A stretch of DNA of 64,000 nt from the NCBI GenBank assembly GCA_945643635.1, contig CALZFC010000027.1:924001-988000 (forward strand), in the 5' to 3' direction. This DNA is from Allodiplogaster sudhausi. Lineage: Eukaryota > Nematoda > Chromadorea > Rhabditida > Diplogasteridae. This document shows, piece by piece, positions 1 through 11,113 of this stretch. A program made the position numbers and the translations under genes. The notes under the pieces were generated by a model. That model did not search any database, was not told where the DNA came from, and saw nothing but the letters and a program-made list of their open reading frames with translations. Position 1 is the stretch's first letter; each line of letters begins with the position of its first letter.

Positions 1-345
1 CCAACAACTCGAATGATTTCACAAGACACAAGATTCATAGAGATAAAAGTAGGCTTACCATTGACGAAAGACAGCTGGTTCGAATATGGCGAATGTCAAA
101 AAATTTTGCGTTTGAAGTAACTGACGTCAGACAAAAACTATGCGCGATCTAGGCGCAATTGTGAGATAAAGCCGGCACAAAACCGGATATCTTTTCTATA
201 CCACGGTCAGCTCATTCTTCCTATAATGGGAGATGAGAAAGAAATAGACAAGCGTCGGTGGTTCAGTGGTAGAATGCTCGCCTGCCACGCGGGCGGCCCG
301 GGTTCGATTCCCGGCCGACGCAATCTTTCTAACATGTCGTCGTCG
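1..345 (+). repeat. Segmental duplicate carrying tRNA-Gly (copy 1)
   Basis: This block is almost identical to 8349-8690, with the tRNA-Gly at the same offset. A visible difference lies just upstream of the tRNA (TATACCACGG here, CCACCACGG in the other copy). A shorter homologous block precedes the tRNA-Gly at 26582 and the broken one at 18403. The shared 5' flank includes GCGCGATCTAGGCGCAATTG, which also recurs near tRNA-Leu copies. The near identity suggests recent duplication or gene conversion. Confidence 0.85.
252..322 (+). tRNA. tRNA-Gly (GCC)
   Basis: A 71-nt cloverleaf: acceptor GCGTCGG pairs with CCGACGC, the D arm contains TTCAGTGGTAGAA, the anticodon loop CTGCCAC gives anticodon GCC (about 284-286), and the T arm CCCGGGTTCGATTCCCGG is perfect. 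The discriminator base is A. Internal A and B boxes are intact. Downstream is ATCTTTCTAA, with only three consecutive T, so the pol III terminator is weaker than in the copy at 8601 (five T). A transposon begins 38 nt downstream. Confidence 0.96.
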
Positions 346-359
346 TAATAAACGTCTAA

Positions 360-1509
360 CGAGGGAAGCCTCTTTCCATAACCCAGCCAATCGTGATCCA
401 AGTAAGTTTCCTATGTAGTCCTTCTCGAAAGATGTGTACTAAACTATTTTAAAACTGCGCTCGTCGCATTTGCGATTTTATATGAATTTTTGAAAAATGA
501 GAAAATTTACATACGAAATGCTCGAACTTTATCAGCCTTGGTTTTGACCACACAAATGTGACGTTGGCAGCGCAGTTGGTTACGCTCCCGCCTTCTATTT
601 TCGAGGGCTAGGTTCGATTCCCGTTGGTGACGAAGTTTTTGCTGCTACCGTTTTGTCTATAGCGATAATAAAGGGTACTCTTAAGGGTTTTTTAAACGAT
701 TTTGAGTGTATGCAAAACTTTATTATAATACTTTTGCGATGTACTCTTTAAAAATTTTTTTCGGTGAAGTCAATTTCTCTAGGGCATGGTAATACTTACT
801 GATCTACCGAAAGCTCTGAAAATTACGAAATCAATCAAAACGCACCTCATATTTGGTTTATTCGACACAAATATCCCCCAATTAGGGAGTTCTAGCCAAT
901 TTGAAGCAAATCTGTCAATTACCGAAAGACTACCGTAACTCTTGGAAACGGCAAAATCGAGCAAAGCGAAATTCAGATTCGGTTTCCTGGCAGCAAATAA
1001 CCCCCTGGGGAAAGTTTCAACAAAAAAATTTTTGGAAAAATTTTCCCCTATTGGGGACGGTCTCTTTCGGATCGCAAATCGTGGAGAAGTAAAATATTGC
1101 CGAAAAAATTTCTTAAAGAGTACATCGCAAAAGTATTATAATAAAGTTTTGCATACACTCAAAATCGTTTTTAAAAAAAACCCTTAAGAGTGCCCTTTAT
1201 TATCGCTATAGACAAAACAGTAGCAGCAAAAACTTCGTCACCAAAGGGAATCGAACCTAGCCCTCGAAAATAGAAGGCGGGAGCGCAACCAACTGCGCTT
1301 CCAACGCCACATTTGTGTGGTCAAAACCAAGACTGATAAAGTTCGAGCATTTCGTATGTAAATTTTACTCATTTTTCAAAAATTCATATAAAATCGCAAA
1401 TGCGACGAGCGCAGTTTTTAAATAGTTTAGTACACATCTTTCGAGAAGGACTACATAGGAAACTTACTTGGATCACGATTGGCTGGGTTATGGAAAGAGG
1501 CTTCCCTCG
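360..1509. mobile_element. Inverted-repeat element at a CTAAG target (Tc4/Tc5-like MITE)
   Basis: The terminal inverted repeat CGAGGGAAGCCTCTTTCCAT continues for roughly 350 nt on each side (about 360-720 and 1150-1509). The target duplication is TAA (357-359 and 1510-1512); the rebuilt target is CTAAG, which fits the CTNAG/TNA rule known for nematode Tc4/Tc5. Each arm holds a tRNA-like block with a perfect GGTTCGATTCC B box (about 561-632 and, inverted, 1239-1312). The centre (about 780-1150) has no convincing ORF, so it is non-autonomous. It sits just after a tRNA-Gly. Confidence 0.85.
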
Positions 1510-1543
1510 TAAGCACGTCGTAATAAACGCATCCTAAGGTTTC

Positions 1544-1622
1544 ATCGAGTAAGGCATAGCGTATTGCGAAGATGTTTGACTTGTAATCATGACCTGCCAG
1601 GTTCGATTCCCGGGAGAGTCCA
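1544..1622 (+). pseudogene. tRNA-like remnant (Thr-UGU-like 3' half)
   Basis: GACTTGTAATC resembles a tRNA-Thr anticodon arm with anticodon TGT (about 1582-1584). It is followed by a T arm, CCAGGTTCGATTCCCGGG. The D arm and acceptor stem do not pair, so this is a decayed tRNA or tRNA-derived repeat. It directly follows the element ending at 1509. Confidence 0.45.
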
Positions 1623-2264
1623 AGTGTTTTGCTCATTAATAAAAATCTTTCTTTTGCATTAAAATTGCATTTATAGCCTTAAAAGTGAATTCCCTCGGCT
1701 GTCTTTCGACAGATTATCGACTGTGTTGCACTTTCGGCGTGGGAAGCGCCCATACAAAGTGCGCGTCGCTCCGCAGGCGCCGAACCCCGCGCATTTCAAC
1801 AGTTTAAGGACTGGGAAACATCAAAGAGCTCGTCGATATCTGACATTCTATAGCTCATTCGAAAGAGAATTTTCAGCTCTACGAAATGAGATAGAAAACC
1901 CATGATAAAATACCATATAAGATAACGACGCCTCTCCAAAGTCTAGAAGCCACAGCGGCTCAAAAATTGAATATTTAAAAATTCTACTTGAAGAGCTTTC
2001 TAAAGCAATATCTACTCTATTTATGGAAAAAAAATTCACAAATATTGCTTTATTGTGCGCGAATCTGCGAACGCGAATGTGCGGACATCTCGGCTGGTTT
2101 CACCGACCACTCGACTTTTATATCTCGCATAGCTCGCCAAAATGGCGTTTTCAGACTTCCGGACACATTCCAATCGTTTCGTCGTGTTAAAAAGTAAGTA
2201 TAATGAGCTTTTGAGCGAAATCTAATTTTGCCGGGTCCCCTGCAATTTTGATACTTTCGCAAAT

Positions 2265-2790
2265 CGCGTCATATAAATTTTAAGTGCATAATTCGACTGG
2301 CCCCATCGGCCACAGTGTTGTTCTGCCAAAATTTTTTGAAAATGGCGGGAAAATAAAATATACCCGAATTCAAAGTTGAAAATCCTGTTAATTTCCACTG
2401 GGCATAGGGGTTTTTGTGACTTCGGGGCACTTGCAATCGAATTTTCTAGCTCAACCTGACAAAATAATGCGAAAAAACAATACACTATTTATTCGCCTCG
2501 GAACTCCTTTAAGGAAAAACTCCTATTGCGAAGTCCCTGACATAGTTTTAAAAAGAACGGTGTAAAGCATCCACAGTAATGGTTCTACTGCCCCTCGCCT
2601 CTCTCCACATACTCTGTCAAATTTTTTTTGAAAATGGCAGGAAAATAAAATATTCGCGAATTCAAGGTTTTCTCAGGGCAGAGGGATTTTTGTGACTTAG
2701 AGACACTTGCAATCGAAGTTTCTAGCTCAACCCGACGAAATAAGACGAAAAAAGACACTATTTATTTGCGTTATTGTTAGTTCTCCTTCA
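2265..2790 (-). repeat. Dispersed repeat, two partial copies
   Basis: Two adjacent degenerate copies (about 2265-2515 and 2515-2790) of a unit that recurs on the plus strand at 4487-4885 and 46256-46575. Shared words are CCGAGGCGAATAAATA near one end, ATGGCGGGAAAATAAAATAT in the middle and TACTGCCCCTCGCCTCTC near the other end. No reading frame is conserved between copies. The class is unknown. Confidence 0.7.
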
Positions 2791-3356
2791 AGCTATGACA
2801 CATCGTAGCAGTAAATAGCATCCATTAAAGGATGATCACTCTTTTAGTAGATTATTTTTACTTAATTGAAAAAAGCAAGTAAAAAGTTTTAAAAAAAGTA
2901 AAAAAAAAAAAGTAAAAAAAAAGCTCTATAAAATACAATGAACTTTCTGTCTACTTTATGCCATGGCGGACATTGACAAGTCATCAGTTACATAAATAAA
3001 TACTAAAATATTAAAAAAAAAGAAGATATTTTTTCATTGTACTGCCATGTCTCAGACTGGAGATTATGTTTCTTTAAAATGTAACAAAAAAAAAGTTTAA
3101 AAAAAATTTTTTTTTACTAACTTCGTATGCTGGGGTCCGTTGGGACCATGGCCATGCACGCATGGCCAACGGAAGCGAAAGAGGCAGAGGAGGACGGCGT
3201 TCATCTCTTCTTCTTTGCTCATCTTTTTCCACAACGAACGCAGGGAGAAATTTAACCAAGTCGAATTTCGACCTTTTATACTGGCAGTTGCCGGAGGGGC
3301 GGACCAGACAGATTCATTATTCTCCCCTCGCTGCCATTAGCTCTCTTTGCCACACA
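2791..3356. other. Intergenic, AT-rich, no gene seen
   Basis: Poly(A)/poly(T) runs with short ORFs only. ORFs over 3074-3374 run into the adjacent GA tract and look like chance frames. Confidence 0.5.
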
Positions 3357-3468
3357 CAAGAGAGAGAAAGATAAAGAGCGAGGGAGAGCGAAAGAGAGAG
3401 AACGAGAGAGAGGGAGAGCGAAAGAGAGAGTACGAGAGAGAGAGACGGAGAGTGAAACAGAGAGAACT

Positions 3469-3502
<34 letters not shown>

Positions 3503-3530
3503 CGAGAGTGAACGAGATAGTAAGTGAAAT
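3357..3530. repeat. (GA)n tract
   Basis: An impure GA microsatellite of about 175 nt with GAGAGC, GAGAAC and GAGTAC interruptions. The frames read across it (Ser/Leu-rich or Arg/Glu-rich) are artefacts. Confidence 0.9.
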
Positions 3531-4486
3531 AGACATTAGTGTTCCCATCTTACACATGCCGATGACCTTAGCTCCATGCATTACATGTTGTCTCTCGTTA
3601 GAGATAAGAAGAAAGGAATATCGAAACAGTTTTCCTCCTGTCCCTCCGGCGGCGCAAACGGCAGAGCCAAAGCATTCGTACACTGTGCAGAGAAGCGCAA
3701 GCTTGATTGCACTACGAAGAGCAGAAGAGAGCAGCCGGCCTTAGGACAGGTTGAGGGCGCCGCAGCCGAGGGAAGAGGCATCATTTCATCTACAACGATA
3801 ATGATGTCATTATCGTTGTAGATGAAATGATGTTGTTGTAGACGAAAAAGTCACAGAACTCGCACTTTTCCAAGGTTCGCGTTTGGATAAACTTTTTAAA
3901 TCACATGATAATATACTTTCTTTTTGTATAGTTATACATAGATAGATATACAGTTTTAATGTACTTCACACAGAGTGAACAAAAATGCATACAACAGCAG
4001 TACTTCTCTCTGTTTCACTGCCCACGGGCATAGTAACAGGGTTGCGATAGTATGGAACGAGGAAGATATGGTTCTATCCATTATCACAAGTATAAACTGT
4101 AGCGGAAGAAGTGGGCAAGATTTTTTTGCCAACGAAACTCGTTGTTTAAAGACAAATAAAGAAAGGAATAAATTATAATAGCAAAATTTTTGTTTTATAA
4201 ATTTATAATTTAAAAAAGTTTTTTTAAGTGTTTTAAAAAATACAAGAATTACATCAAACCATCGTCTGCGCCGTTGCGGTACATAATACATACGGACAAA
4301 AAGAAAGTAAGAGTAGCCAAAAGGATGTATGTATGTATATCAGTTGTATTCGTAATGCTGGCAAGGCCACAATGCATTTTCTCATGGTCAGCTCATCGGA
4401 TGAACCTCTTCACTGGCATAGCACAGCGATTGCTTATTTGGAAGAGAATCCCTCAGTCAGCCTCTTCGATATATACCCATTCAACT
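3531..4486. other. Intergenic, no convincing gene
   Basis: Apart from the palindrome at 3779-3832 I see only short competing frames. The stretch 3562-3780 has fairly balanced composition and could hold an exon, but no splice context, motif or preferred frame stands out. Confidence 0.4.
3779..3832. repeat. Perfect 54-nt palindrome (26-bp arms, 2-nt spacer)
   Basis: The left arm at 3779-3804 (begins CATCATTTCATCTACAACGA) is exactly complementary to 3807-3832, separated only by TG. A partial third repeat, TGTTGTTGTAGACGAAA, follows. It could extrude as a cruciform or be transcribed as a stem. There are no obvious TIR element ends around it. Confidence 0.95.
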
Positions 4487-4885
4487 TAAAGGAGGGCCGA
4501 GGCGAATAAATAGCGTCTTGGTTTTTGCGCCTCATTTGGTTCTGGTTGATTACAATTGTCCCGAAGTCAGAAAATTCATTCCTCTTCCCTGAGGAAATTA
4601 AGAGTATTCTCTACTTTGAATTCGCGAATATTTTATCTTCCCGCCATTTTAAAGAATTTTTGGCAGAACCACTACGTGGCCGACGGGGCCGTCATACTCC
4701 CGCGCTTGATACGCATGAATGTGGTGCGCGCAAACAACAATGACCGGCTTTTGCTTACAATTAGGCGAGAGGCGAGGGGCAGTAGCACCATTTATGTGGA
4801 TTCTTTACACCGTACTTTTTTTTTCAATCTGTCAAATTTGTCAGTGACTTCGTGGTAGGAGTTTTTCCCTAATGGTAACTTTTAA
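4487..4885 (+). repeat. Dispersed repeat copy (same unit as 2265-2790)
   Basis: Begins AAAGGAGGGCCGAGGCGAAT and ends near TAGGAGTTTTTCCCTAAT. The inner CTTCCCGCCATTTTAAAGAA box matches the other copies on the opposite strand. ORFs inside (4525-4858) are not conserved in the other copies and are not called as genes. Confidence 0.7.
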
Positions 4886-5937
4886 TTCTCTTGACGATTT
4901 TAGTCGGCGTCTCTCTATACCAAATGCACTTTCGCACCTTTGTAGCTGGCCAAAAAATAAGAGTGCATTCAAGATTGAGTTGTTGGCTACTTTAAAGAAA
5001 AAGGTCTCTGAATTTTAAGAATTCTTTTCTATCATTTTCTCGCTTTCACAAGAAACTTCCTTTGATATCATTAATGAGTTCATTGCTGCTAAAAATCACC
5101 TGCGAGAGCACAAAAGAGAGAACAAAATTGAGAGAATCGGAGAGTACAGTAATCTTTCTTTAATCCGTGCTTGCATGTATAAGTTGAAGTGTTCTTTTAA
5201 AAACAGAGAATAAAAAAGAATTTCCCTTCAGCATATTTTCTCCTTGTCCACCGTCATCTTTGAATGTTTCTGTTGAAGTGTTCTAGTCCTCTGCGGTTCG
5301 CCTGATTGTAAAGGGAGAATGCACGTTCCGAATTGGCAGAGGTGCAGAAATATAGAGAAATAAAATAAAAGTAAAAGAGAGAGAGAGAGAAATAGAAAGA
5401 GCTGTTGTTGTGGATTGGAACAAAAAAAGGACATACCTATTCGTTGGTTATCGTGTAAGAAAAAGAGATACAGTGAGACAGAAAGAGAAAGAGGGAGAGG
5501 GAGATGAAGAGACAGAATAGGAGAGAAGAAAAGAAAAGGAGAAGGAGATAGAGAGAGAGGAGAGAAAGAGAGAATGAGGACGAAATAACGGAAAGTGTAC
5601 GTGTTTGAGAAGAACCCAGTCAGGGATGTAGAGGTGGAAATGGAGAGGTCACCGTTCTCTCATTCTTCGATTAAAGAACGAGTTGCGCCTTGCAATCTGT
5701 GTCCTTTTCGTGCAAACTAAATCGTCACCTTTTTTTCTTATTTAAATGAATGAGAATTTACTATTTATCTACTAAAACTTCTTTTTCTTCAATCTAGATT
5801 AACAAATAGTTCATCAAACTAGATAAACTAAAATGCTACTCCTGACCATCCCTACGTCACATGCACCTTTGAATGAAGAATTTTTTGATTTGAAGAAGGT
5901 TGGGCTGTGCGAAACAGCATGAGAGAGGGAGGGCGCT

Positions 5938-5979
<42 letters not shown>

Positions 5980-6340
5980 ACGGCGAGAGATAGATATAGA
6001 GAGAGGGAAGAGATGAGAGACATAGTGCGAGAGAGAGAGACAGAGAGAGAGAGAGCGAGATTGAGACAGCACGAGTTTGATCGAAAAATATCAGAACTCA
6101 CGCAACAATTTCACATGGGCAGATTTTTTTTATTTAAAGAGATAAAAGAAAAAACGTCATTTTGTCCATGAAAAGTTGTGAATTACTTTTGAAAGCGGTC
6201 AAACATTGAGTCAGTGAAAGAAATAAGCAATCAAATAAAGAGTTCGTTTTGGATCGATAGATTATAGCCCATCCTTCCTAAATGTAGTTACTCGCTCGCA
6301 TACTGTAGCCGTGTTTCTGACTGCTCAGCGTGGAAAAATG

Positions 6341-6440
6341 CCGGCGAAGGTTACGGTCACGAAATTCGCGCCAGGATGCCGCGAATTTGAAGGTGAATTC
6401 GATCTCGCAATCGGTGGAGGCAAGTCCGGGCTCTACATAC
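6341..6440 (+). CDS. Weak candidate exon
   Basis: A frame starting MPAKVTVTKFAPGC and running to about GKSGLYIPG has balanced composition. It follows a plausible acceptor (TGACTGCTCAG near 6327) and then runs into a GA tract. I do not recognise it, and no neighbouring exons could be joined. It may be chance. Confidence 0.15.
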
Positions 6441-6511
6441 CTGGAGAAAGAACAAAAGAGAATAAGGAAGAAAGGAAAAAAGAGCGAGAAGCAGGGAGAG
6501 ACATAGAAAAA

Positions 6512-6543
<32 letters not shown>

Positions 6544-7227
6544 TAGTCGATACAAGAGGATCAGACAAATTTGGGAATAAATCTTTTAAATGCTTTACGG
6601 AGTGGCAGAAGAATTTGACATAAAAGGTTCGAAGAGACAGGAAGATAATAAATAGGATGGCACACACAAATTGAGACTCGTTCACAAGCTCCATCAATTT
6701 CCTCTTCTTAGATCTTCCCTCACAAACCCGAACTTAACACTCATATATTCTCCGTGATTTACTCGTTTTCATGATCTTAAAATACCTTGAACGCCTACAA
6801 TTTAGACAATTGTCACTTTTAAGGAGAAAATAAACACAATATCTTGCTTATAAAAACACGCACACAAATAGTACCTGATATTCAGGCATTAGGTTGAGGC
6901 AGAGTGGGTGCAAAAGATGGTGCTAGGTTCGGATCTACATATGTGCAGGTAACAAAAGACGCAAGATGCCAGAGGGTGTACGACCGAGGAAGGAAGCAAA
7001 AGCAGAAAGCAGAGAGAACTGCACACAGACACACACACAAAACACACAGAATGAGAACGGGTACTAAATCTCGAAACGATGACAAAAAATGCTTCTTGAA
7101 TGAGGCCAAGAACTATATACATATTACTAAAATACATATATGAATTTCTGATGAAATGATCAAATTAAGTTATCCCGTGGGTCTGATTCTCCCAAAAGCG
7201 AAAATGTATTTTACAATATATTTGATA

Positions 7228-7246
7228 AAGAGAGTCAGAGAGAGGG

Positions 7247-7295
<49 letters not shown>

Positions 7296-7327
7296 AGAAT
7301 GAGAGAGAGAGGGAGAGAGAGAGAGAG
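7228..7327. repeat. (GA)n tract
   Basis: About 100 nt of nearly pure GA repeat, directly upstream of the hAT-type element. Confidence 0.9.
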
Positions 7328-7372
7328 TTCATTTTTCTAATGCTGGCAAAGTGATTGCATACATATCGTTAC

Positions 7373-7785
7373 CAGAGGTGTAAACGGGCCCAAAAATTTT
7401 TGGGCCAGCCCGGCCCGGGGGGCCCAAAGTCTCGGCCCGGCCCGGCCGGAAGTTTCCGGGCCTTGTAATTTTGGGCCCGGCCCGTGGGCCCGTTTGAGCC
7501 TATTTTCAAAATTCAAAAAAAAAAATTTTCCAAAAATTGGTGCTATGTTAATTGGGGGTTTCTTTTGGGTTTGCATGAGTATACCAAAGTAAAAATATGT
7601 CTCCCCCACCCCTAAGTAACATGCCACTATATAAACCAATTTCTAATACTTCCGAAAATTTCAAGTTTACGTTTAAGGAATTTCTGACTTGAGGGCCCAA
7701 TCGGGCCTACGGGCCGGCCCCACTTTTCTTGGGCCCGGCACGGCTAGGGGCCTTGGGAAACTGGGCCGGCCCATTTACACCTTTG
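7373..7785. mobile_element. GC-rich hAT-type MITE, copy 1
   Basis: Starts CAGAGGTGTAAACGGGCC and ends GGCCCATTTACACCTTTG. It is flanked by a perfect 8-bp target duplication ATCGTTAC (7365-7372 and 7786-7793). CAGRG ends with 8-bp duplications are the hAT signature (established knowledge). The subterminal regions are runs of GGGCCCGGCCC-like repeats with an AT-rich centre. No transposase is present. A second copy is at 21438-21890. Confidence 0.93.
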
Positions 7786-7793
7786 ATCGTTAC

Positions 7794-8348
7794 TCATTCT
7801 TGCCAAGGCCATGCAGACATTTGATAGGGGATCTCGGATGATACAAAAAAAACTGAATGTTCATTGGTTTGAACGAAAGAGAAAGTGGTAAGGAGACAAA
7901 GAGGGTCGGAAAGAATGATAAAGACAGGAGAGATGAGATAAAGAGAAGAGAGAAACAGAGAAGAGAGATAAAGAGAAGAGAGATATAGAGAAGATAGATA
8001 AAGAGAAGAGAGATACAGAGAAGAGAGATAAAGAGAAGAGAGCTGACCGAGTCTCCTCGAAAGTGAAGGGCGAGTTACAGCACTCGCGCTAGGTCGCCTT
8101 TCCCTTTCACCACCACCGGCGTCGTCAGCGAAGAAGTGACACAGTTTAAGAGCTCTCGCACTCTTCTTCACCCTTATCAAGCCATTAACGGGGAACGATC
8201 ACCGAAATCTAAATAATTTCAGTAGCGCAGACAATTGAGAAGCGTCATACACTTTTTTTTCTTTTTTTTCTTCTAATTCCAAGTATTTTTCTTTGTGATT
8301 CGAAAAGCAGCAATAATCCTTCAAAGATGGAAGGCAACTGTAACATGG
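7794..8348. other. Short tandem repeat and spacer
   Basis: About 7920-8042 is a tandem array of a 12-16 nt unit (AGATAAAGAGAAGAG). The rest is unremarkable spacer leading into the duplicated tRNA block. Confidence 0.6.
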
Positions 8349-8600
8349 TCCAACAACGCGAATGATTTCACAAGACACAAGATTCATAGAGATAAAAGTA
8401 GGCTTACCATTGATGAAAGACAGCTGGTTCGAATATGGCGAATGTCAAAAAATTTTGCGTTTGAAGTAACTGACGTCAGACAAAAACTATGCGCGATCTA
8501 GGCGCAATTGTGAGATAAAGCCGGCACAAAACCGGATATCTTTTCTCCACCACGGTCAGCTCATTCTTCCTATAATGGGAGATGAGAAAGAAATAGACAA

Positions 8601-8671
8601 GCGTCGGTGGTTCAGTGGTAGAATGCTCGCCTGCCACGCGGGCGGCCCGGGTTCGATTCCCGGCCGACGCA
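8601..8671 (+). tRNA. tRNA-Gly (GCC)
   Basis: Identical in sequence to the tRNA at 252-322: 71 nt, anticodon GCC, all stems paired, discriminator A. It is followed by ATCTTTTTAAA, a good pol III terminator. It lies 132 nt upstream of a tRNA-Leu on the same strand. Confidence 0.97.
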
Positions 8672-8803
8672 ATCTTTTTAAATCTTTTCAATCTTTCTTT
8701 TTTTCCCGACATTCCGAACCAAAAAATCTAATTTCAAGTTGTATTCTTTAGTCAAACAATTTACGATAATATTTCTAGTTGTTCAGAATATTCAAACCTT
8801 GTA

Positions 8804-8887
8804 GTCATTCTGGCCGAGCGGTCTAAGGCGCTGCGTTCAGGTCGCAGTCCTCTTCGGAGGGCGCAGGTTCGAATCCTGCGGATGACA
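8804..8887 (+). tRNA. tRNA-Leu (CAG)
   Basis: An 84-nt class II tRNA. Acceptor GTCATTC pairs with GGATGAC. The D arm has TGGCCGAGCGGTCTAAGGC, the anticodon loop TTCAGGT gives CAG (8838-8840), the long variable arm is TCCTCTTCGGAGGGC, and the T arm is GCAGGTTCGAATCCTGC. The discriminator is A and TTTT follows. A second identical copy is at 18620-18703 and a damaged copy at 46786-46869. Confidence 0.96.
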
Positions 8888-8931
8888 AAAATTTTGCATC
8901 TGCGTTTGAAGTTGCTGACACACAAAAACTG

Positions 8932-8972
<41 letters not shown>

Positions 8973-10261
8973 TCATTGCCCCAATATCGCACCGTGCCCA
9001 TTTGTAGCTTCTCGGCTGTTTTCGCAGGAAAACGACGCACACTTTTGTCCGTTTGTGCATACATCGAAAAGGGCTTATGCTATCTCTCAACTTCCCACTC
9101 CCTTTCTCTTCTCTCCCTCCCTCTCAACCTCGGTCTCTCAATTTGTTCCCACTCTCTCTCTCTCTCTTTGTATGCAACTAGCAAAGATTGCCACGTAGCA
9201 TCACAAAATAAAACAATCCGAAGGCCTCCTTCTGCTGTTTTCTGCCCATGAAAGTGCTTCTTTGTGCCTCACAAGCACATATCTCATGGTTGGATCTGGT
9301 GCGTATATTGCTGCTGAACATTTATGCTGTCCTTAGGGCCGTATCTATCGTCAATTTTTTTCATTCAGCAAAAGAGAGAGAGAAAAAAAGGAGAGATAGA
9401 AGAAAGAAAGAGAAAAAAAAAACCGTAAAACTTCCCTCATTCAACTGCCACGACCGAAATGATGAAAGAATAAACGAGAAAGTGTTCAGGCACCAAGGGA
9501 GACTACAATATATCCCGAGCATATGAAGTACAAATATGGGTCTTTTTTGAGATGATACCAAAATATTGACAGTAGAATAGAATACTGAGACGTGGAACTG
9601 TGCAAGTTTCTGTTTTACGTTAACCTTTATGTTTCCGGCGAGACGCACAATTGGGATTGCACAGAAAAGAAAGAGCTTCAGAATTATGCAAAACTTCAAT
9701 TTGAAAGAGCAGCAAAAGAATCATGAAAGCTAATTTTTTATATTTGCTTTATAGTCGTATAGCATGTCGCAGAATTAGAAAGTTAATTTTATCTACTACA
9801 TACATACTGTATACATATATGTATATGTATATGATTACTTTTCTTACAATACGAATCTATGTTGAGCATGCTGAAACAGCATGCGCGATTTCGTTTCTTA
9901 CAAATTCATTTGGATCTCTCGTAATTACTATGGTGTGCTCAAGTACGCTATACAAATCTTTTATACATTTATTAAAACATATATACATATGTACAGTATA
10001 TGCAAACGGATAAAAATCAAACATTAAAAAAAAACCATGACAGAGCATGGGATCCACATATGTACTTCACATATTTCACGTTTGTTCGTTGAATTCCCAT
10101 AAAGAGCTCTCCATATACGTATGTATGTATGTACATATGTTGTTTGCATAAATTACCCGCGTAGCCATAATGGCAATGAATGTGTTTCGATCGAAAATCA
10201 AAATGAGAAATAAATACGTTTACAATTGATTGATCATAGACATCCCGATTAAGGTTTTCTT
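8888..10261. other. Spacer with CT tracts; 3' flank of T1
   Basis: A (CT)n tract lies at 8931-8968 and CT-rich sequence at about 9088-9170. From about 9840 to 10261 the sequence (TTCGTTTCTTACAAATTCAT, CCCATAAAGAGCTCTCCA, AATTACCCGCGTAGCCATA) is shared with the flanks of T2, T3, T4 and T6, so it belongs to the duplicated unit. No other gene was recognised. Confidence 0.6.
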
Positions 10262-11072
10262 TTACATGTCGACAATGCATTTCTTGCAAGCGGAGATCTC
10301 GTCGCTCAATGGTGAATAGACGAGTTGTTCACTTCTTCTGAAAAAATAAAAAGGATAATTTAGTTAAATTAGCATAAGATAATTTATTGATCAGAAAAGG
10401 AATTCGTAAAGAAAGTCAACTAAAAAAAATCGCGCCTCTTGGAAGAGATAGCCGAGAAGACGACTGAAATCGTCCATAGTTTGTAGAGGAGAACACCGAG
10501 AACAATCTTGTACCCAAGAGCCGTCTCTTCGCTGGTTTTTGCCTCCTTAAATTATAATTCAAATTCTATATTTTTCCAATTATCGAATGTGTTACAACAA
10601 TTATTATCGCCCTTTTGTGTAGTGAATTTATATAAATATGTGGGAAATTAATTTTACATAACATAAAAAAGTAACAAACCATAATGAAGAACCTCCTTGT
10701 TGAGGAAGCAAGCATGCAGATCTCGAAGATCTGATAAAATATATATAATTAACAAAGTATAAGATGTAATTATTGTCTGCGAGTTATAATTTTGAAAAAA
10801 TATATTTAAAAAAGTGCTTACAATCTGAGTGGTGAGAGGCAGCAGCATCAGCCAAGATCGACGCAAGTTTGAATGGATGCCAGCGTTAGCAAGAAGACCT
10901 GCCAGTGCGCCGGCAGCCGAGATGAATAGCTGCTGAAAGAGAGAGAGGACAGAGAGAGAGACCGAGGGCAGAGAGAGGGAGAGCGAGGGCAGAGAGAGAG
11001 AGAGAGAGAGAGGAGAACGAGGGCAGAGAGCGAGAGAGAGAGAGAGAGAGAGTGAGAGAGAGAGCGAGCGAG

Positions 11073-11113
<41 letters not shown>

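Larger units (their letters stand above)
4886..7372. other. Intergenic with several GA tracts
   Basis: Contains GA-rich tracts at about 5365-5590, 5934-6066, 6500-6545 and 7228-7327 and otherwise AT-rich sequence. One weak coding-like stretch (6341-6440) is listed separately. No RNA gene or domain was recognised. Confidence 0.5.

Noticed and set aside
3357..7327. Possible CRISPR-like or satellite array in the GA-rich repeats
   Set aside because: Units are simple dinucleotide slippage without spaced unique sequence, and the genome is eukaryotic.
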